This document shows, piece by piece, positions 1 through 5,854 of a stretch of DNA of 5,872 bases. The DNA lies in NCBI GenBank assembly GCA_020629895.1, contig JAHDCM010000249.1, positions 1 through 5,872 on the forward strand, read 5' to 3'. The notes under the pieces were generated by a model. The model was not told where the DNA came from, made no database searches, and saw only the letters and a list, made by a program, of their open reading frames with translations. Numbering within the stretch: position 1 is the stretch's first letter; each line of letters starts with the position of its first letter. This DNA comes from Bacteroidota bacterium. Lineage in GTDB: Bacteria > Bacteroidota > Bacteroidia > Chitinophagales > UBA2359. The position numbers and the translations under genes were made by a program.

Positions 1-86
1 GTATTTTGGGAAGTTGGTTGTTATATGAGCGTTTTTATCGGGTGTGGAAGGCGAAACAACATATTCGAGAGGTGAAGGAAGCATGA
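1..86 (+). CDS. C-terminal end of an unidentified protein, possibly membrane-associated (partial)
   Basis: An open frame runs from base 3 into a TGA at 84-86, giving 27 residues that begin ILGSWLLYERFYRVW and end in REVKEA. A short hydrophobic/aromatic stretch is followed by a basic, charged tail. This would fit the last transmembrane helix and cytoplasmic end of a membrane protein, but that reading is inference from 27 residues. The other two plus frames close early or have less natural composition. The gene body lies outside the window, so the family cannot be named. No clear hairpin terminator follows the stop. An 18-codon ORF overlaps the stop (ATG at 83) and is probably not a gene. Confidence 0.5.
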   Translation, partial: ILGSWLLYERFYRVWKAKQHIREVKEA

Positions 87-413
87 AACAACTTGATACT
101 ATTACTAAGTGCATAGGCAAAAGTTATTCAACACTTTAAGCATACGAATAAATTGGAACCACATAAGAAAAATAAGTCACATAAGCAGTAAAAAAGATTC
201 AAAGAACCCGACAATATTAACTGGACAGACTGCTTAGTAAAGATGAAAAAATAAATGAGTCCATAATGTGACACTAGCTTGTTGTTAGTCAAGGCGTCAA
301 ACGTAGGCGATGCAGCGCATCGGCGAGGCTTTACAACGCTGAATAGCGACAAGATAGTCAGCATTATGGCCTTAGTTATTTATTCTTCTTTACTTAGTGT
401 TATGAGCAGGCAT
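87..413. other. Intergenic region without a supported gene; GC-richer hairpin patch near 300-350
   Basis: This 327-bp stretch separates the partial left-hand gene from the terminator of the minus-strand transglycosylase. I see no credible coding region. A 78-codon minus-strand frame (128-364) has an implausible composition, with runs of F, L and C and no domain pattern. Most of the stretch is AT-rich, but about 300-350 is clearly GC-richer. That patch carries a perfect 6-bp hairpin with a 3-nt loop (CGATGC 308-313, GCATCG 317-322) and a 4-bp hairpin (CGCT 337-340, AGCG 345-348). An 8-bp direct repeat, CACATAAG, occurs at 160-167 and 178-185. The patch could be a dispersed repeat or the remnant of one. 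Confidence 0.45.
308..348. repeat. GC-rich patch with two small inverted repeats (possible dispersed-repeat remnant)
   Basis: CGATGC-AGC-GCATCG (308-322) is a perfect stem, and CGCT-GAAT-AGCG (337-348) lies 14 bases further on. The GC content stands out from AT-rich surroundings. This resembles a short palindromic (REP-like) unit, but only one copy is visible in the window, so repeat status is inference. Confidence 0.25.
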
Positions 414-444
414 AAAAAAACCTCTCAAAGAAAACTTTGAGAGG
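414..444 (-). terminator. Intrinsic terminator of the lytic transglycosylase gene
   Basis: A perfect 10-bp stem, CCTCTCAAAG (421-430) and CTTTGAGAGG (435-444), closes on a 4-nt loop. Read on the minus strand it is followed directly by seven T (414-420). It starts 73 bases past the minus-strand stop codon at 518-520, the expected place for the 3' end of that transcript. Stem, small loop and U-run are all textbook. The plus-strand reading lacks an immediate T-run (TATAGATGATTTTTT follows), so it may work weakly in that direction too. Confidence 0.88.
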
Positions 445-517
445 TATAGATGATTTTTTAGGTATTATTTTTACAATTGCTAACAAGTGCGAATATAATC
501 AAATAATTTACTTTATC

Positions 518-1357
518 CTAAGAATTATATAGTGATTCGTAATTCTTGCGCATGTAGCGTTCAATATCGCTAACGGTAATTGCTCCATCCTTGTTCATAT
601 CCAGCCCGCTATTTTGGTAGTAAGCGGTAGATGGACTGCTGTATAAGACAAAACTACTTGACTTTCCAACTGCTACTGGGTATAAAACTGATAACTTAAC
701 ATCAGTAAAGCTTTTGAATGCCCCAAAATACTTTTGACGGTTTTTGAGATATTTGTAGCAAAAGTCAAGTTGTTCTAAAGGCGAATTAGGCACATTTTTG
801 TAACCAAACTCTTTACAGGTAAGCGGCATGAATTGTAATAATCCACGGGCACCTGATCCTTTCTTATTGTTTACTCTTGGATTAAATCCAGACTCAGAAT
901 CAATAATTCCCATAATCCATTCAGGGGGAATTTGTAATTTATCGGCTATTTCCTTTACTTTATAAGCAAAGGCATCTTTATGTTTAACATACTTTCCGGC
1001 TTTATTAATAAGGTATAACTCCTTAGGATTAAAACCAGGTACTTTTACAACCTTTTGAGCTAGTAGAGCCTCCTTGTCCACTTTGGGTTTGGGTTTAGGC
1101 TTGGGTACAGGTGTTGACGCTTTTAACGATTTTCTAGCAGCTATTGATGCTTGTAATTCTTTAGCTATCGTAGCAACAGAAATAGTCTTTTCTTTCTTTT
1201 CTAAATCAGTTTTGTTCTCAAAAGGTGTTTGTTTAGCAATGGATTTTTCAGGGGTTTCTAGTCTTTCTGAGTTAGTGCTATCATCCAAACTCGCTGAGAG
1301 TCCCATGATCATGGGGACAGCAGCCACAAAAAATGTGGTTAGTACTCCCTTTTTCAT
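518..1357 (-). CDS. Secreted lytic transglycosylase (SLT/goose-lysozyme-like fold) with C-terminal EF-hand-type loop
   Basis: This 279-residue exported protein probably cleaves peptidoglycan glycan strands in the periplasm. The chosen start is the ATG at 1357-1355. It gives MKK followed by a hydrophobic stretch to about residue 22, a standard signal peptide (likely cleaved near GLSA-SL). A GTG nine codons upstream would also be in frame, but it spoils the signal peptide and lies inside the leader hairpin. Residues 25-80 are polar and low in complexity, and 83-93 form a Pro-Lys linker (PVPKPKPKPKV). The catalytic domain covers about 128-245. ESGFNP (155-160) supplies the presumed catalytic Glu155, and GARGLLQFMP (169-178) is the family's second signature. 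Cys181 and Cys200 could form a disulfide. Residues 253-264 (DMNKDGAITVSD) match a calcium-binding EF-hand or dockerin-type loop. This arrangement resembles phage-associated and Bacteroidota transglycosylases. The gene is monocistronic, with terminator 414-444. Exact substrate and role (wall remodelling or assembly of an envelope machine) are unknown. Confidence 0.88.
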   Translation of the reverse strand: MKKGVLTTFFVAAVPMIMGLSASLDDSTNSERLETPEKSIAKQTPFENKTDLEKKEKTISVATIAKELQASIAARKSLKASTPVPKPKPKPKVDKEALLAQKVVKVPGFNPKELYLINKAGKYVKHKDAFAYKVKEIADKLQIPPEWIMGIIDSESGFNPRVNNKKGSGARGLLQFMPLTCKEFGYKNVPNSPLEQLDFCYKYLKNRQKYFGAFKSFTDVKLSVLYPVAVGKSSSFVLYSSPSTAYYQNSGLDMNKDGAITVSDIERYMRKNYESLYNS

Positions 1358-1373
1358 AAAATATTTGTTAGTG

Positions 1374-1468
1374 AAAAAATACACATCTTAATGGACTAAA
1401 TGAGGTGGTATAATCCAGATGTGTTTTTGTTCCTCGACACAAAAACGTTGCTGTCTGTTTTTTGTGTC
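1374..1468 (-). promoter_or_regulatory. Structured leader of the transglycosylase gene; attenuator-like alternative hairpins
   Basis: Read on the minus strand (5' to 3'), four segments occur in order. A (1468-1459) is GACACAAAAA-type reversed onto B (1445-1436), a perfect 10-bp stem with a 13-nt loop. B (GTTTTTGT, 1446-1439) can instead pair with C (ACAAAAAC, 1430-1423), 8 bp with an 8-nt loop. C (ACACATCT, 1424-1417) can instead pair with D (AGATGTGT, 1388-1381), 8 bp. D is followed by ATTTTTT (1380-1374), so C:D looks like an intrinsic terminator 16 bases before the start codon. A:B would leave C:D free to form; B:C would block it. The pairings are seen in the sequence, but a regulatory function is inference. 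A/T richness makes chance pairings easier. Confidence 0.35.
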
Positions 1469-1509
1469 TGTACTTACGGCAAAATGATAATGGCTTTATA
1501 CTGGTTTCT

Positions 1510-1540
1510 CAAAATCTATTACTGTATTCAAAGTATTCAA
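1510..1540 (-). promoter_or_regulatory. Candidate promoter for the transglycosylase gene
   Basis: On the minus strand a TTG (1540-1538) is followed after 19 bases by TAGATTTTG (1518-1510). This resembles the Bacteroidota promoter (TTG near -33, TAnnTTTG near -7) with one extra T in the downstream box. A start just downstream, near 1500, would give a leader of about 145 nt containing the alternative hairpins. The match is imperfect. A 9-bp tandem near-repeat (GTATTCAA twice, about 1524-1540) covers the spacer and -33 element. Confidence 0.3.
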
Positions 1541-1584
1541 GTTCTCAGCCATAAGTCGAGCGCAAATTTATAGTGGATATTCTG

Positions 1585-1614
1585 AAAAAACAAACCTCCA
1601 ACCCGAAAAGGAGG
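1585..1614 (-). terminator. Minus-strand intrinsic terminator with no recognised gene upstream
   Basis: CCTCC (1595-1599) and GGAGG (1610-1614) form a GC-rich stem around a 10-nt loop. On the minus strand this is followed by TTTGTTTTTT (1594-1585). The layout is that of a Rho-independent terminator for leftward transcription, placed just upstream of the transglycosylase promoter region. No ORF on the minus strand between here and 2061 is credible. It may therefore end a small RNA or insulate the promoter from leftward read-through. The 5-bp stem is short, hence moderate confidence. Confidence 0.45.
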
Positions 1615-1729
1615 CTAATAAATGTTAGTTAATATAGTTTTTTAGCCATATATGGAACTTAGCTATAATCATTGAATTCACTGTATTTCAGCGTTTTATT
1701 ATTGGCTTCAAATGAGGAAAAAGAGATGA

Positions 1730-1757
1730 CATAAAAAAAGTTACATTTTTTTTTATG
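1730..1757. repeat. Perfect A/T inverted repeat
   Basis: CATAAAAAAA (1730-1739) is the exact reverse complement of TTTTTTTATG (1748-1757), with 8 bases between them. The stem is almost all A:T, so it would be a weak RNA hairpin. It could be a degenerate bidirectional terminator or simply a product of local A/T runs. Confidence 0.3.
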
Positions 1758-1833
1758 CAATGTGTGTCTGTGAGTTGAAATTATGAAAAAGAGCTTCAAA
1801 TATGCTTGTATTAGAGCTTTAGGTATCTAACTT

Positions 1834-1860
1834 TTGTTGTAGCTGTTTTTTTTATCTTTG
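1834..1860 (+). promoter_or_regulatory. Candidate promoter for the TerB-like gene
   Basis: TATCTTTG (1853-1860) matches the Bacteroidota -7 consensus TAnnTTTG exactly. A TTG (1834-1836) lies 16 bases upstream, slightly closer than the usual spacing. It would give a leader of roughly 195 nt before the ATG at 2062. A near match, TACTTTG (about 1920-1926), is a closer alternative but lacks one spacer base. Confidence 0.35.
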
Positions 1861-2061
1861 TAATTGTTTGTTTTTGATTTTTTTATAAATGCTTTTTGTT
1901 TTTTCTAAATAAGTGTTTTTACTTTGTTACGTTGTTTGAAATAAATGAATTATTGTTAAATTATAAATTATTTATGAGTAACTTGTCCTGTTTTTTATAC
2001 CCAAAGTAATGAAAAAAGGACGTTATTATTTATCCATTACTAAATTAGATAATTATATTAC

Positions 2062-2391
2062 ATGAATCACAAAGAATTTACCCAAGATCAGTTTTATGCA
2101 TTGGCACTGATTTATTGCAGTCATGCAGATACCACTATGAGTTCTCAAGAAATTGCCTTTATTACGAATAAGGTAGGGGAGACGAATTACAAGGAAATGC
2201 TTCAGCATTATAATAGTCATGGCGATTATGATTGCATTCAGACGCTAATGGCTCTAAAAGAGCAATTTTATACAGGCGAAGAAGGTAGTGCGGCTTTAAT
2301 AGGCGAGTTTACCACCTTATTTAAAGCTGACAGCGACTTCTGCAATCTCGAAAAAAATGTGTTGCGCTTATTAGTGCGTTTGTTGAAGTAA
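2062..2391 (+). CDS. Small TerB-like helical protein of unknown function
   Basis: This 109-residue protein has no signal peptide or membrane segment, so it is probably cytoplasmic. It is predicted to be all-helical and carries two related acidic stretches. ADTTMSSQE (22-30) follows a hydrophobic helix (FYALALIYCSH, 11-21), and ADSDFCNLE (89-97) precedes the final helix (KNVLRLLVRLLK). This doubled AD-x(6)-E pattern is typical of the TerB/TerB-like fold, in which such acidic loops can hold a metal. At 109 residues it is a little shorter than classical TerB (about 140-150). No other ter genes are nearby, so a tellurite role should not be assumed; Bacteroidota carry many stand-alone TerB-like proteins of unknown job. 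The ATG is the first in frame, with an AT-rich upstream and no Shine-Dalgarno, normal for the phylum. The family call is by pattern and fairly likely. Confidence 0.7.
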   Translation: MNHKEFTQDQFYALALIYCSHADTTMSSQEIAFITNKVGETNYKEMLQHYNSHGDYDCIQTLMALKEQFYTGEEGSAALIGEFTTLFKADSDFCNLEKNVLRLLVRLLK

Positions 2392-2538
2392 ATGTGATAC
2401 ACGTTGAAAAAAAAGAGCTTTTAAGGAATAAACGTTATATGTTGTTCGTTTTGCAATTATTGGTTTTTTATTTCACATTTTATTAGACAAATACCTTATT
2501 CTTTCCTGCTTCATTCAACCTATCCACACAAAATGACG

Positions 2539-2569
2539 TTGTGTATATTATAGTAGTATCTTTGCTACT
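2539..2569 (+). promoter_or_regulatory. Candidate promoter of the large envelope gene, with a palindrome around the -7 box
   Basis: TATCTTTG (2557-2564) matches the Bacteroidota -7 box TAnnTTTG exactly and equals the box proposed for the preceding gene. A TTG (2539-2541) lies 15 bases upstream, shorter than ideal. The box is flanked by AGTAG (2552-2556) and CTACT (2565-2569), a perfect 5-bp inverted repeat that could be a repressor site. A start near 2570 would give a leader of about 65-70 nt, supporting transcription separate from the TerB-like gene. Confidence 0.45.
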
Positions 2570-2602
2570 CTATAAAAACCCATACAACCAAATCAACGTT
2601 TT

Positions 2603-2620
2603 GAGGCTGTTTACAGCTTC
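2603..2620 (+). promoter_or_regulatory. Small hairpin in the leader of the large envelope gene
   Basis: GAGGCTGT (2603-2610) can pair with ACAGCTTC (2613-2620), eight pairs including one G-U, with a nominal 2-nt loop that would open to 4 nt in RNA. It ends 17 bases before the start codon and could affect ribosome access. Function is inference. Confidence 0.25.
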
Positions 2621-2637
2621 TAGTTAAACATTTTTCT

Positions 2638-5600
2638 ATGGTTCTAGCAAGAGGAAAATCCACAATCACCTGCTTGTTGAGTTTTTGGATGTTGATGATG
2701 ATGGTGACAGCAACAAATGCCCAATACTTCGGTAGAAACAAACCGCATTACCGCACCTTTGATTTTGAAGTGTACAAAAGTCCCAACTTCGAAATTTACC
2801 ACTACCTAGATGAAGATTCCTTACTAAACGATTATGCCCAAGAGTGCGAGCATTGGTATGAAATGCACCAAGAAGTATTTCACGATACCTTTACGCGCAA
2901 AAACCCCATGATCTTTTATAATAACCACGCCGACTTTCAACAAACAAAGGCCATCAGTGGATCTATTGGGGTAGGAACAGGCGGGGTGACAGAAGGCTTG
3001 AAAAATCGGGTGGTGATGCCCTTTATGGAATCAAGAGAACAAACGAGCCATGTACTAGGGCATGAGTTGGTACATGCTTTTCAATATCATCTGCTCATTG
3101 AAGGCGACTCGACTAGCATTAATAATATGCGCAATTTGCCTTTATGGATGGTAGAAGGGCTTGCCGAGTATATGTCTATCGGACAAATTGATGCGCATAC
3201 CGCCATGTGGATGCGTGATGCTGTTTTAAATGAAGATATTCCCTCCCTGCGCGATTTAAGTGTCAATCCTAATTACTTTCCTTATCGTTACGGACAAGCC
3301 TTTTGGGCTTTTTTAGCAGGTACCTATGGTGATAAGGTCATTACGCCTTATTTTAAAGGTACAGCAATGGTAGGGCTAGAAGAAGCCACGAGCCAACTGC
3401 TTGGCATGAACTATAAAGAGTTATCAAAGCGTTGGCAAAAAGCGCAAGAGGAGTATTATAAGCCAATGATGGCGGGTAATAATAAAAAGCCGATTGGTAA
3501 ACAGCTTTTTGAGGACAAGAATATTGGTAAAACGACTATTTCTCCCTCTATCAGCCCCAATGGAAAATATCTCACCTTCCTCTCCGAGAAAAATATCTTC
3601 TCCATCGACTTATTTGTAGCAGAAGCAAAAACAGGAAAAATTCTTGGAAAAGTTGCAAGTACCGTTACCGATGGGCATATAGATGCTTTTAGTTATTTAG
3701 AGTCAGCAGGTTCTTGGTCACCCGATAGTGAACGCTTCGCTTTTGTAGTGTTCAAAAAAGGAATTAACCGACTATTAATAAAAGAAGTATTAAGTGGTAA
3801 AACCAAAGAGGAAATTGTCATTCCTGGTGTGCCTTCATTTACCAACCCTGCTTGGTCGCCCGATGGAAAAAATATTGTCGTAACAGGTCTCGTAAATGGA
3901 CATAGCGACTTATATATGTATAACCTCGAATCAAAAGAGGTAATACGTCTTACCAACGATTATTATTCCGACCTACAAGCCAACTGGTCAAGAGATGGAA
4001 AACAGATTGTTTTTGCGACCGACCGCATTAGTACAGAAGAGGGCAAAACACATGGCAAATTAAAATTTAACCTCGCTATATTAGATGTAGCGACCAAAGA
4101 GGTAAAAAACATCCCCATCTTTAAAGGATCGGATAATATGAATCCACAATTTACAGGAGGGGAAGAGCCGAGTATTATTTTCTTGTCTAATCGCGATGGT
4201 TTTAGAAACCTGTATCGTTATGACCTTAGTTCTGAAAAAGTATTTCAACTTACCGATTTTTTCACAGGTATTAGTGGGGTTACCTTCTATTCGCCCGCTA
4301 TTACCATCTCTAAGCGGAATACCGTTATTTACTCGCATTATCTCAAACAAGGTTATACCTTATATAAAACGCGTTTGAGTTCTTTCAAAGAAGAAGAGGT
4401 CGATCCCACAGATATAGATTATAAAGCAGCTATCTTACCACCGCTTAAAGCGAAAACAACCAAAATTGTGGCAACTAATTTAGAGGAATTTGGAGAAATG
4501 GCAGAAATGCCCGCCGATTCTTTTAGTAGTGATCGGTATCGCCCTAAGTTCAAACTAGATTATATCGGAGGAAGCACAGGTGCCGCAGTGGGTACAGGAG
4601 GCTTTGGTACAGCAGCAGGACTAGCGGGAGGCATCGAAACCTTATTTTCTGATATTTTGGGCAATAACCAACTATATGGCGGTTTAGCTCTCAATGGTAC
4701 CATCTATGATTTTGCTGGCCAACTCAATTACCTAAATCAAAAACGTCGAATTGCTTGGGGAGTTGGCTTCTCACACATTCCTTACACCTCTGCCTTTTCC
4801 AATTATGCAGGTGTCGATACCTTATTTAGTCAACAAGGATATATTCTTGCCGACAAACTAGAATACAATATACAACGCACTTTCGAAGATCGACTCAGCG
4901 TCTTTTCCTTCTATCCCATTTCCCAAATCAAACGAATTGAATTAGGAGGATCAGTTGCCATGTATAATCAACGAATAGATAGGTATAATAATTATTATTA
5001 TTTTAATGATTTGATATATCAAGACCGTGAAAGAATAGGAGGGAATGGTCAAGGATTTTGGGTCGAAACACTCAATGCCGCTTTTGTGAGTGATAATTCC
5101 TTTTTTGGAATCACCTCGCCACTACAAGGACACCGTTATCGCGTTGGGGTAGAGAAATATTTCGGAGGGCTGAATATGCACACTTTCTTACTCGACTTCC
5201 GTAAATATTGGTACTTCCGTCCACTAAATGTCAGTTTACGCGGCATGCATTATTCGCGCTTTGGGCAAGATGGCAACAATCTATACCCTTTATTTGTTGG
5301 AAACCCTATCTGGATTCGCGGGTATAATCCCAACAGTTTCCGCCAACGTACCATCCTTGCCGCTAATGACGTGTCTATCAATCAATTAATCGGTTCTAAA
5401 ATGGCTATTGGAAACTTTGAATTGCGCTTGCCATTTACAGGGCCAAAACGCCTTGCACTCATCAAATCGCGTTTCTTACTCACCGAATTTGCCCTCTTTA
5501 TGGATGGCGGTGTTGCATGGTTCGACCTCGAAGATTTTAAATTGGAAGACGGTTATACCAATGGGTTTGCAGTACGTCCCAAACCCGTATTTAGTACAGG

Positions 5601-5715
5601 AGCCTCTTTGCGAATCAATGTATTAGGAGCCTTAGTTATTGAACCTTACTACGCTATTCCGCTTCAAAAACGTACTACTGGTAGCTTCGGATTTAATATT
5701 TTACCTGGTTGGTAA
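2638..5715 (+). CDS. Outer-membrane fusion protein: gluzincin-type metallopeptidase, TolB-like propeller, Omp85/BamA-type barrel
   Basis: This is a 1025-residue envelope protein. The signal peptide is residues 1-28 (hydrophobic core CLLSFWMLMMMV, cleavage after ATNA), which also supports the chosen ATG. Residues about 40-280 form a peptidase-MA/gluzincin-type domain. HELVH (142-146) supplies two zinc-ligand histidines and catalytic Glu143; WMVEGLAEYM (170-179) supplies the likely third ligand, Glu173. Residues about 300-580 hold PD40/TolB-type blades, seen as repeated W-S-x-D-G-x-x-I-x-F motifs at 305, 360, 406 and 450 plus two weaker ones near 505 and 551. After a linker (583-635), residues about 636-1025 form a barrel of Omp85 size. 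It has a TSPLQGHR motif (826-833), the loop-6-type IRGY (893-896), FALFMDGGVAW (951-961) and a C-terminal aromatic (FGFNILPGW). No POTRA domains are visible. The propeller and peptidase should face the periplasm. Similar unstudied fusions are known to me from Bacteroidota; the substrate is unknown. All key peptidase residues are present, so it is probably active. Confidence 0.85.
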   Translation: MVLARGKSTITCLLSFWMLMMMVTATNAQYFGRNKPHYRTFDFEVYKSPNFEIYHYLDEDSLLNDYAQECEHWYEMHQEVFHDTFTRKNPMIFYNNHADFQQTKAISGSIGVGTGGVTEGLKNRVVMPFMESREQTSHVLGHELVHAFQYHLLIEGDSTSINNMRNLPLWMVEGLAEYMSIGQIDAHTAMWMRDAVLNEDIPSLRDLSVNPNYFPYRYGQAFWAFLAGTYGDKVITPYFKGTAMVGLEEATSQLLGMNYKELSKRWQKAQEEYYKPMMAGNNKKPIGKQLFEDKNIGKTTISPSISPNGKYLTFLSEKNIFSIDLFVAEAKTGKILGKVASTVTDGHIDAFSYLESAGSWSPDSERFAFVVFKKGINRLLIKEVLSGKTKEEIVIPGVPSFTNPAWSPDGKNIVVTGLVNGHSDLYMYNLESKEVIRLTNDYYSDLQANWSRDGKQIVFATDRISTEEGKTHGKLKFNLAILDVATKEVKNIPIFKGSDNMNPQFTGGEEPSIIFLSNRDGFRNLYRYDLSSEKVFQLTDFFTGISGVTFYSPAITISKRNTVIYSHYLKQGYTLYKTRLSSFKEEEVDPTDIDYKAAILPPLKAKTTKIVATNLEEFGEMAEMPADSFSSDRYRPKFKLDYIGGSTGAAVGTGGFGTAAGLAGGIETLFSDILGNNQLYGGLALNGTIYDFAGQLNYLNQKRRIAWGVGFSHIPYTSAFSNYAGVDTLFSQQGYILADKLEYNIQRTFEDRLSVFSFYPISQIKRIELGGSVAMYNQRIDRYNNYYYFNDLIYQDRERIGGNGQGFWVETLNAAFVSDNSFFGITSPLQGHRYRVGVEKYFGGLNMHTFLLDFRKYWYFRPLNVSLRGMHYSRFGQDGNNLYPLFVGNPIWIRGYNPNSFRQRTILAANDVSINQLIGSKMAIGNFELRLPFTGPKRLALIKSRFLLTEFALFMDGGVAWFDLEDFKLEDGYTNGFAVRPKPVFSTGASLRINVLGALVIEPYYAIPLQKRTTGSFGFNILPGW

Positions 5716-5735
5716 TATAGATGGTTTGGGCGTGC

Positions 5736-5811
5736 CGGGTATAAAAAAAGCGCAATATTTTGCTGCCAACGAAAACGCTGGCAGCAAAATATTGCGCTTT
5801 TTTTATACCCG
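5736..5811 (+). terminator. Very long hairpin terminator (36-bp stem, 4-nt loop), probably bidirectional
   Basis: The left arm (5736-5771) pairs with the right arm (5776-5811) through 36 positions with one A-C mismatch (5769/5778) and an AAAA loop. The core GC-containing stem (5750-5771 with 5776-5797) is flanked by A7 (5743-5749) and T7 (5798-5804), so either strand gives stem plus U-run. Outside these tracts the pairing continues for seven more pairs (CGGGTAT with ATACCCG). It begins 20 bases after the stop of the large envelope gene and surely ends its transcript. A gene facing left beyond the window could share it. Confidence 0.85.
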
Positions 5812-5833
5812 TCGGAGCCCTATGGTTTTTCAA

Positions 5834-5854
5834 AAGAAAATTGATAATTTTCTT
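5834..5854. repeat. Perfect 9-bp inverted repeat near the right edge
   Basis: AAGAAAATT (5834-5842) and AATTTTCTT (5846-5854) are exact reverse complements separated by GAT. It is AT-only apart from one G:C pair per arm, so it is more likely an operator-type DNA site or chance than a strong RNA hairpin. It lies downstream of the long terminator, in what may be the regulatory region of a gene beyond the window. Confidence 0.35.

Larger units (their letters stand above)
1615..2061. other. Long AT-rich spacer with T-skewed tract; no gene seen
   Basis: This 447-bp region lies between the orphan terminator and the TerB-like gene and is very AT-rich. Both strands are closed by frequent stops. The longest start-to-stop frame I noticed is a 15-codon frame at 1783-1830 (MKKSFKYACIRALGI), which has no supporting evidence. 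From about 1832 to 1965 the plus strand is strongly T-skewed, with several runs of five to eight T. A 10-bp palindrome, CCATATATGG, sits at 1646-1655. An A/T-only inverted repeat is at 1730-1757, and a promoter candidate at 1834-1860. The run-rich tract may bend DNA or act as an upstream promoter element; that is inference. Confidence 0.5.

Noticed and set aside
83..139. 18-codon ORF overlapping the stop of the left-hand gene, preceded by AAGGAAGC
   Set aside because: Too short, no recognisable sequence, and the purine-rich stretch is simply the coding end of the upstream frame.
128..364. 78-codon minus-strand frame
   Set aside because: Its composition is unnatural for a protein (F/L/C-rich, no domain pattern), and it crosses the GC-rich hairpin patch; better explained as non-coding or repeat DNA.
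1074..1391. 105-codon plus-strand frame
   Set aside because: It lies antisense to the transglycosylase; its GLGLGLG run is just the complement of the Pro-Lys linker.
1484..1573. 29-codon plus-strand ORF
   Set aside because: No start signal, no domain, and it lies in the promoter region of the minus-strand gene.
1783..1830. 15-codon ORF MKKSFKYACIRALGI as a leader peptide
   Set aside because: No hairpin follows it and the better promoter candidate for the next gene lies downstream of it; probably chance.
1991..2002. TTTTTTATACCC, also found in the right arm of the long hairpin at 5799-5810
   Set aside because: Twelve bases with a T-run are weak evidence, and no matching left arm is present here.
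2411..2422. AAAAGAGCTTTT after the TerB-like gene as a terminator
   Set aside because: The 5-bp, mostly A:T stem with a 2-nt loop and no U-run is too weak; I see no clear terminator for that gene.
3693..3956. Minus-strand frames inside the large gene (also 4081-4350) and plus-strand frames at 4196-4378, 5408-5626 and 5639-5863
   Set aside because: They are shadows of the 1025-residue coding frame, whose domains account for the sequence; the last one reads through the hairpin.
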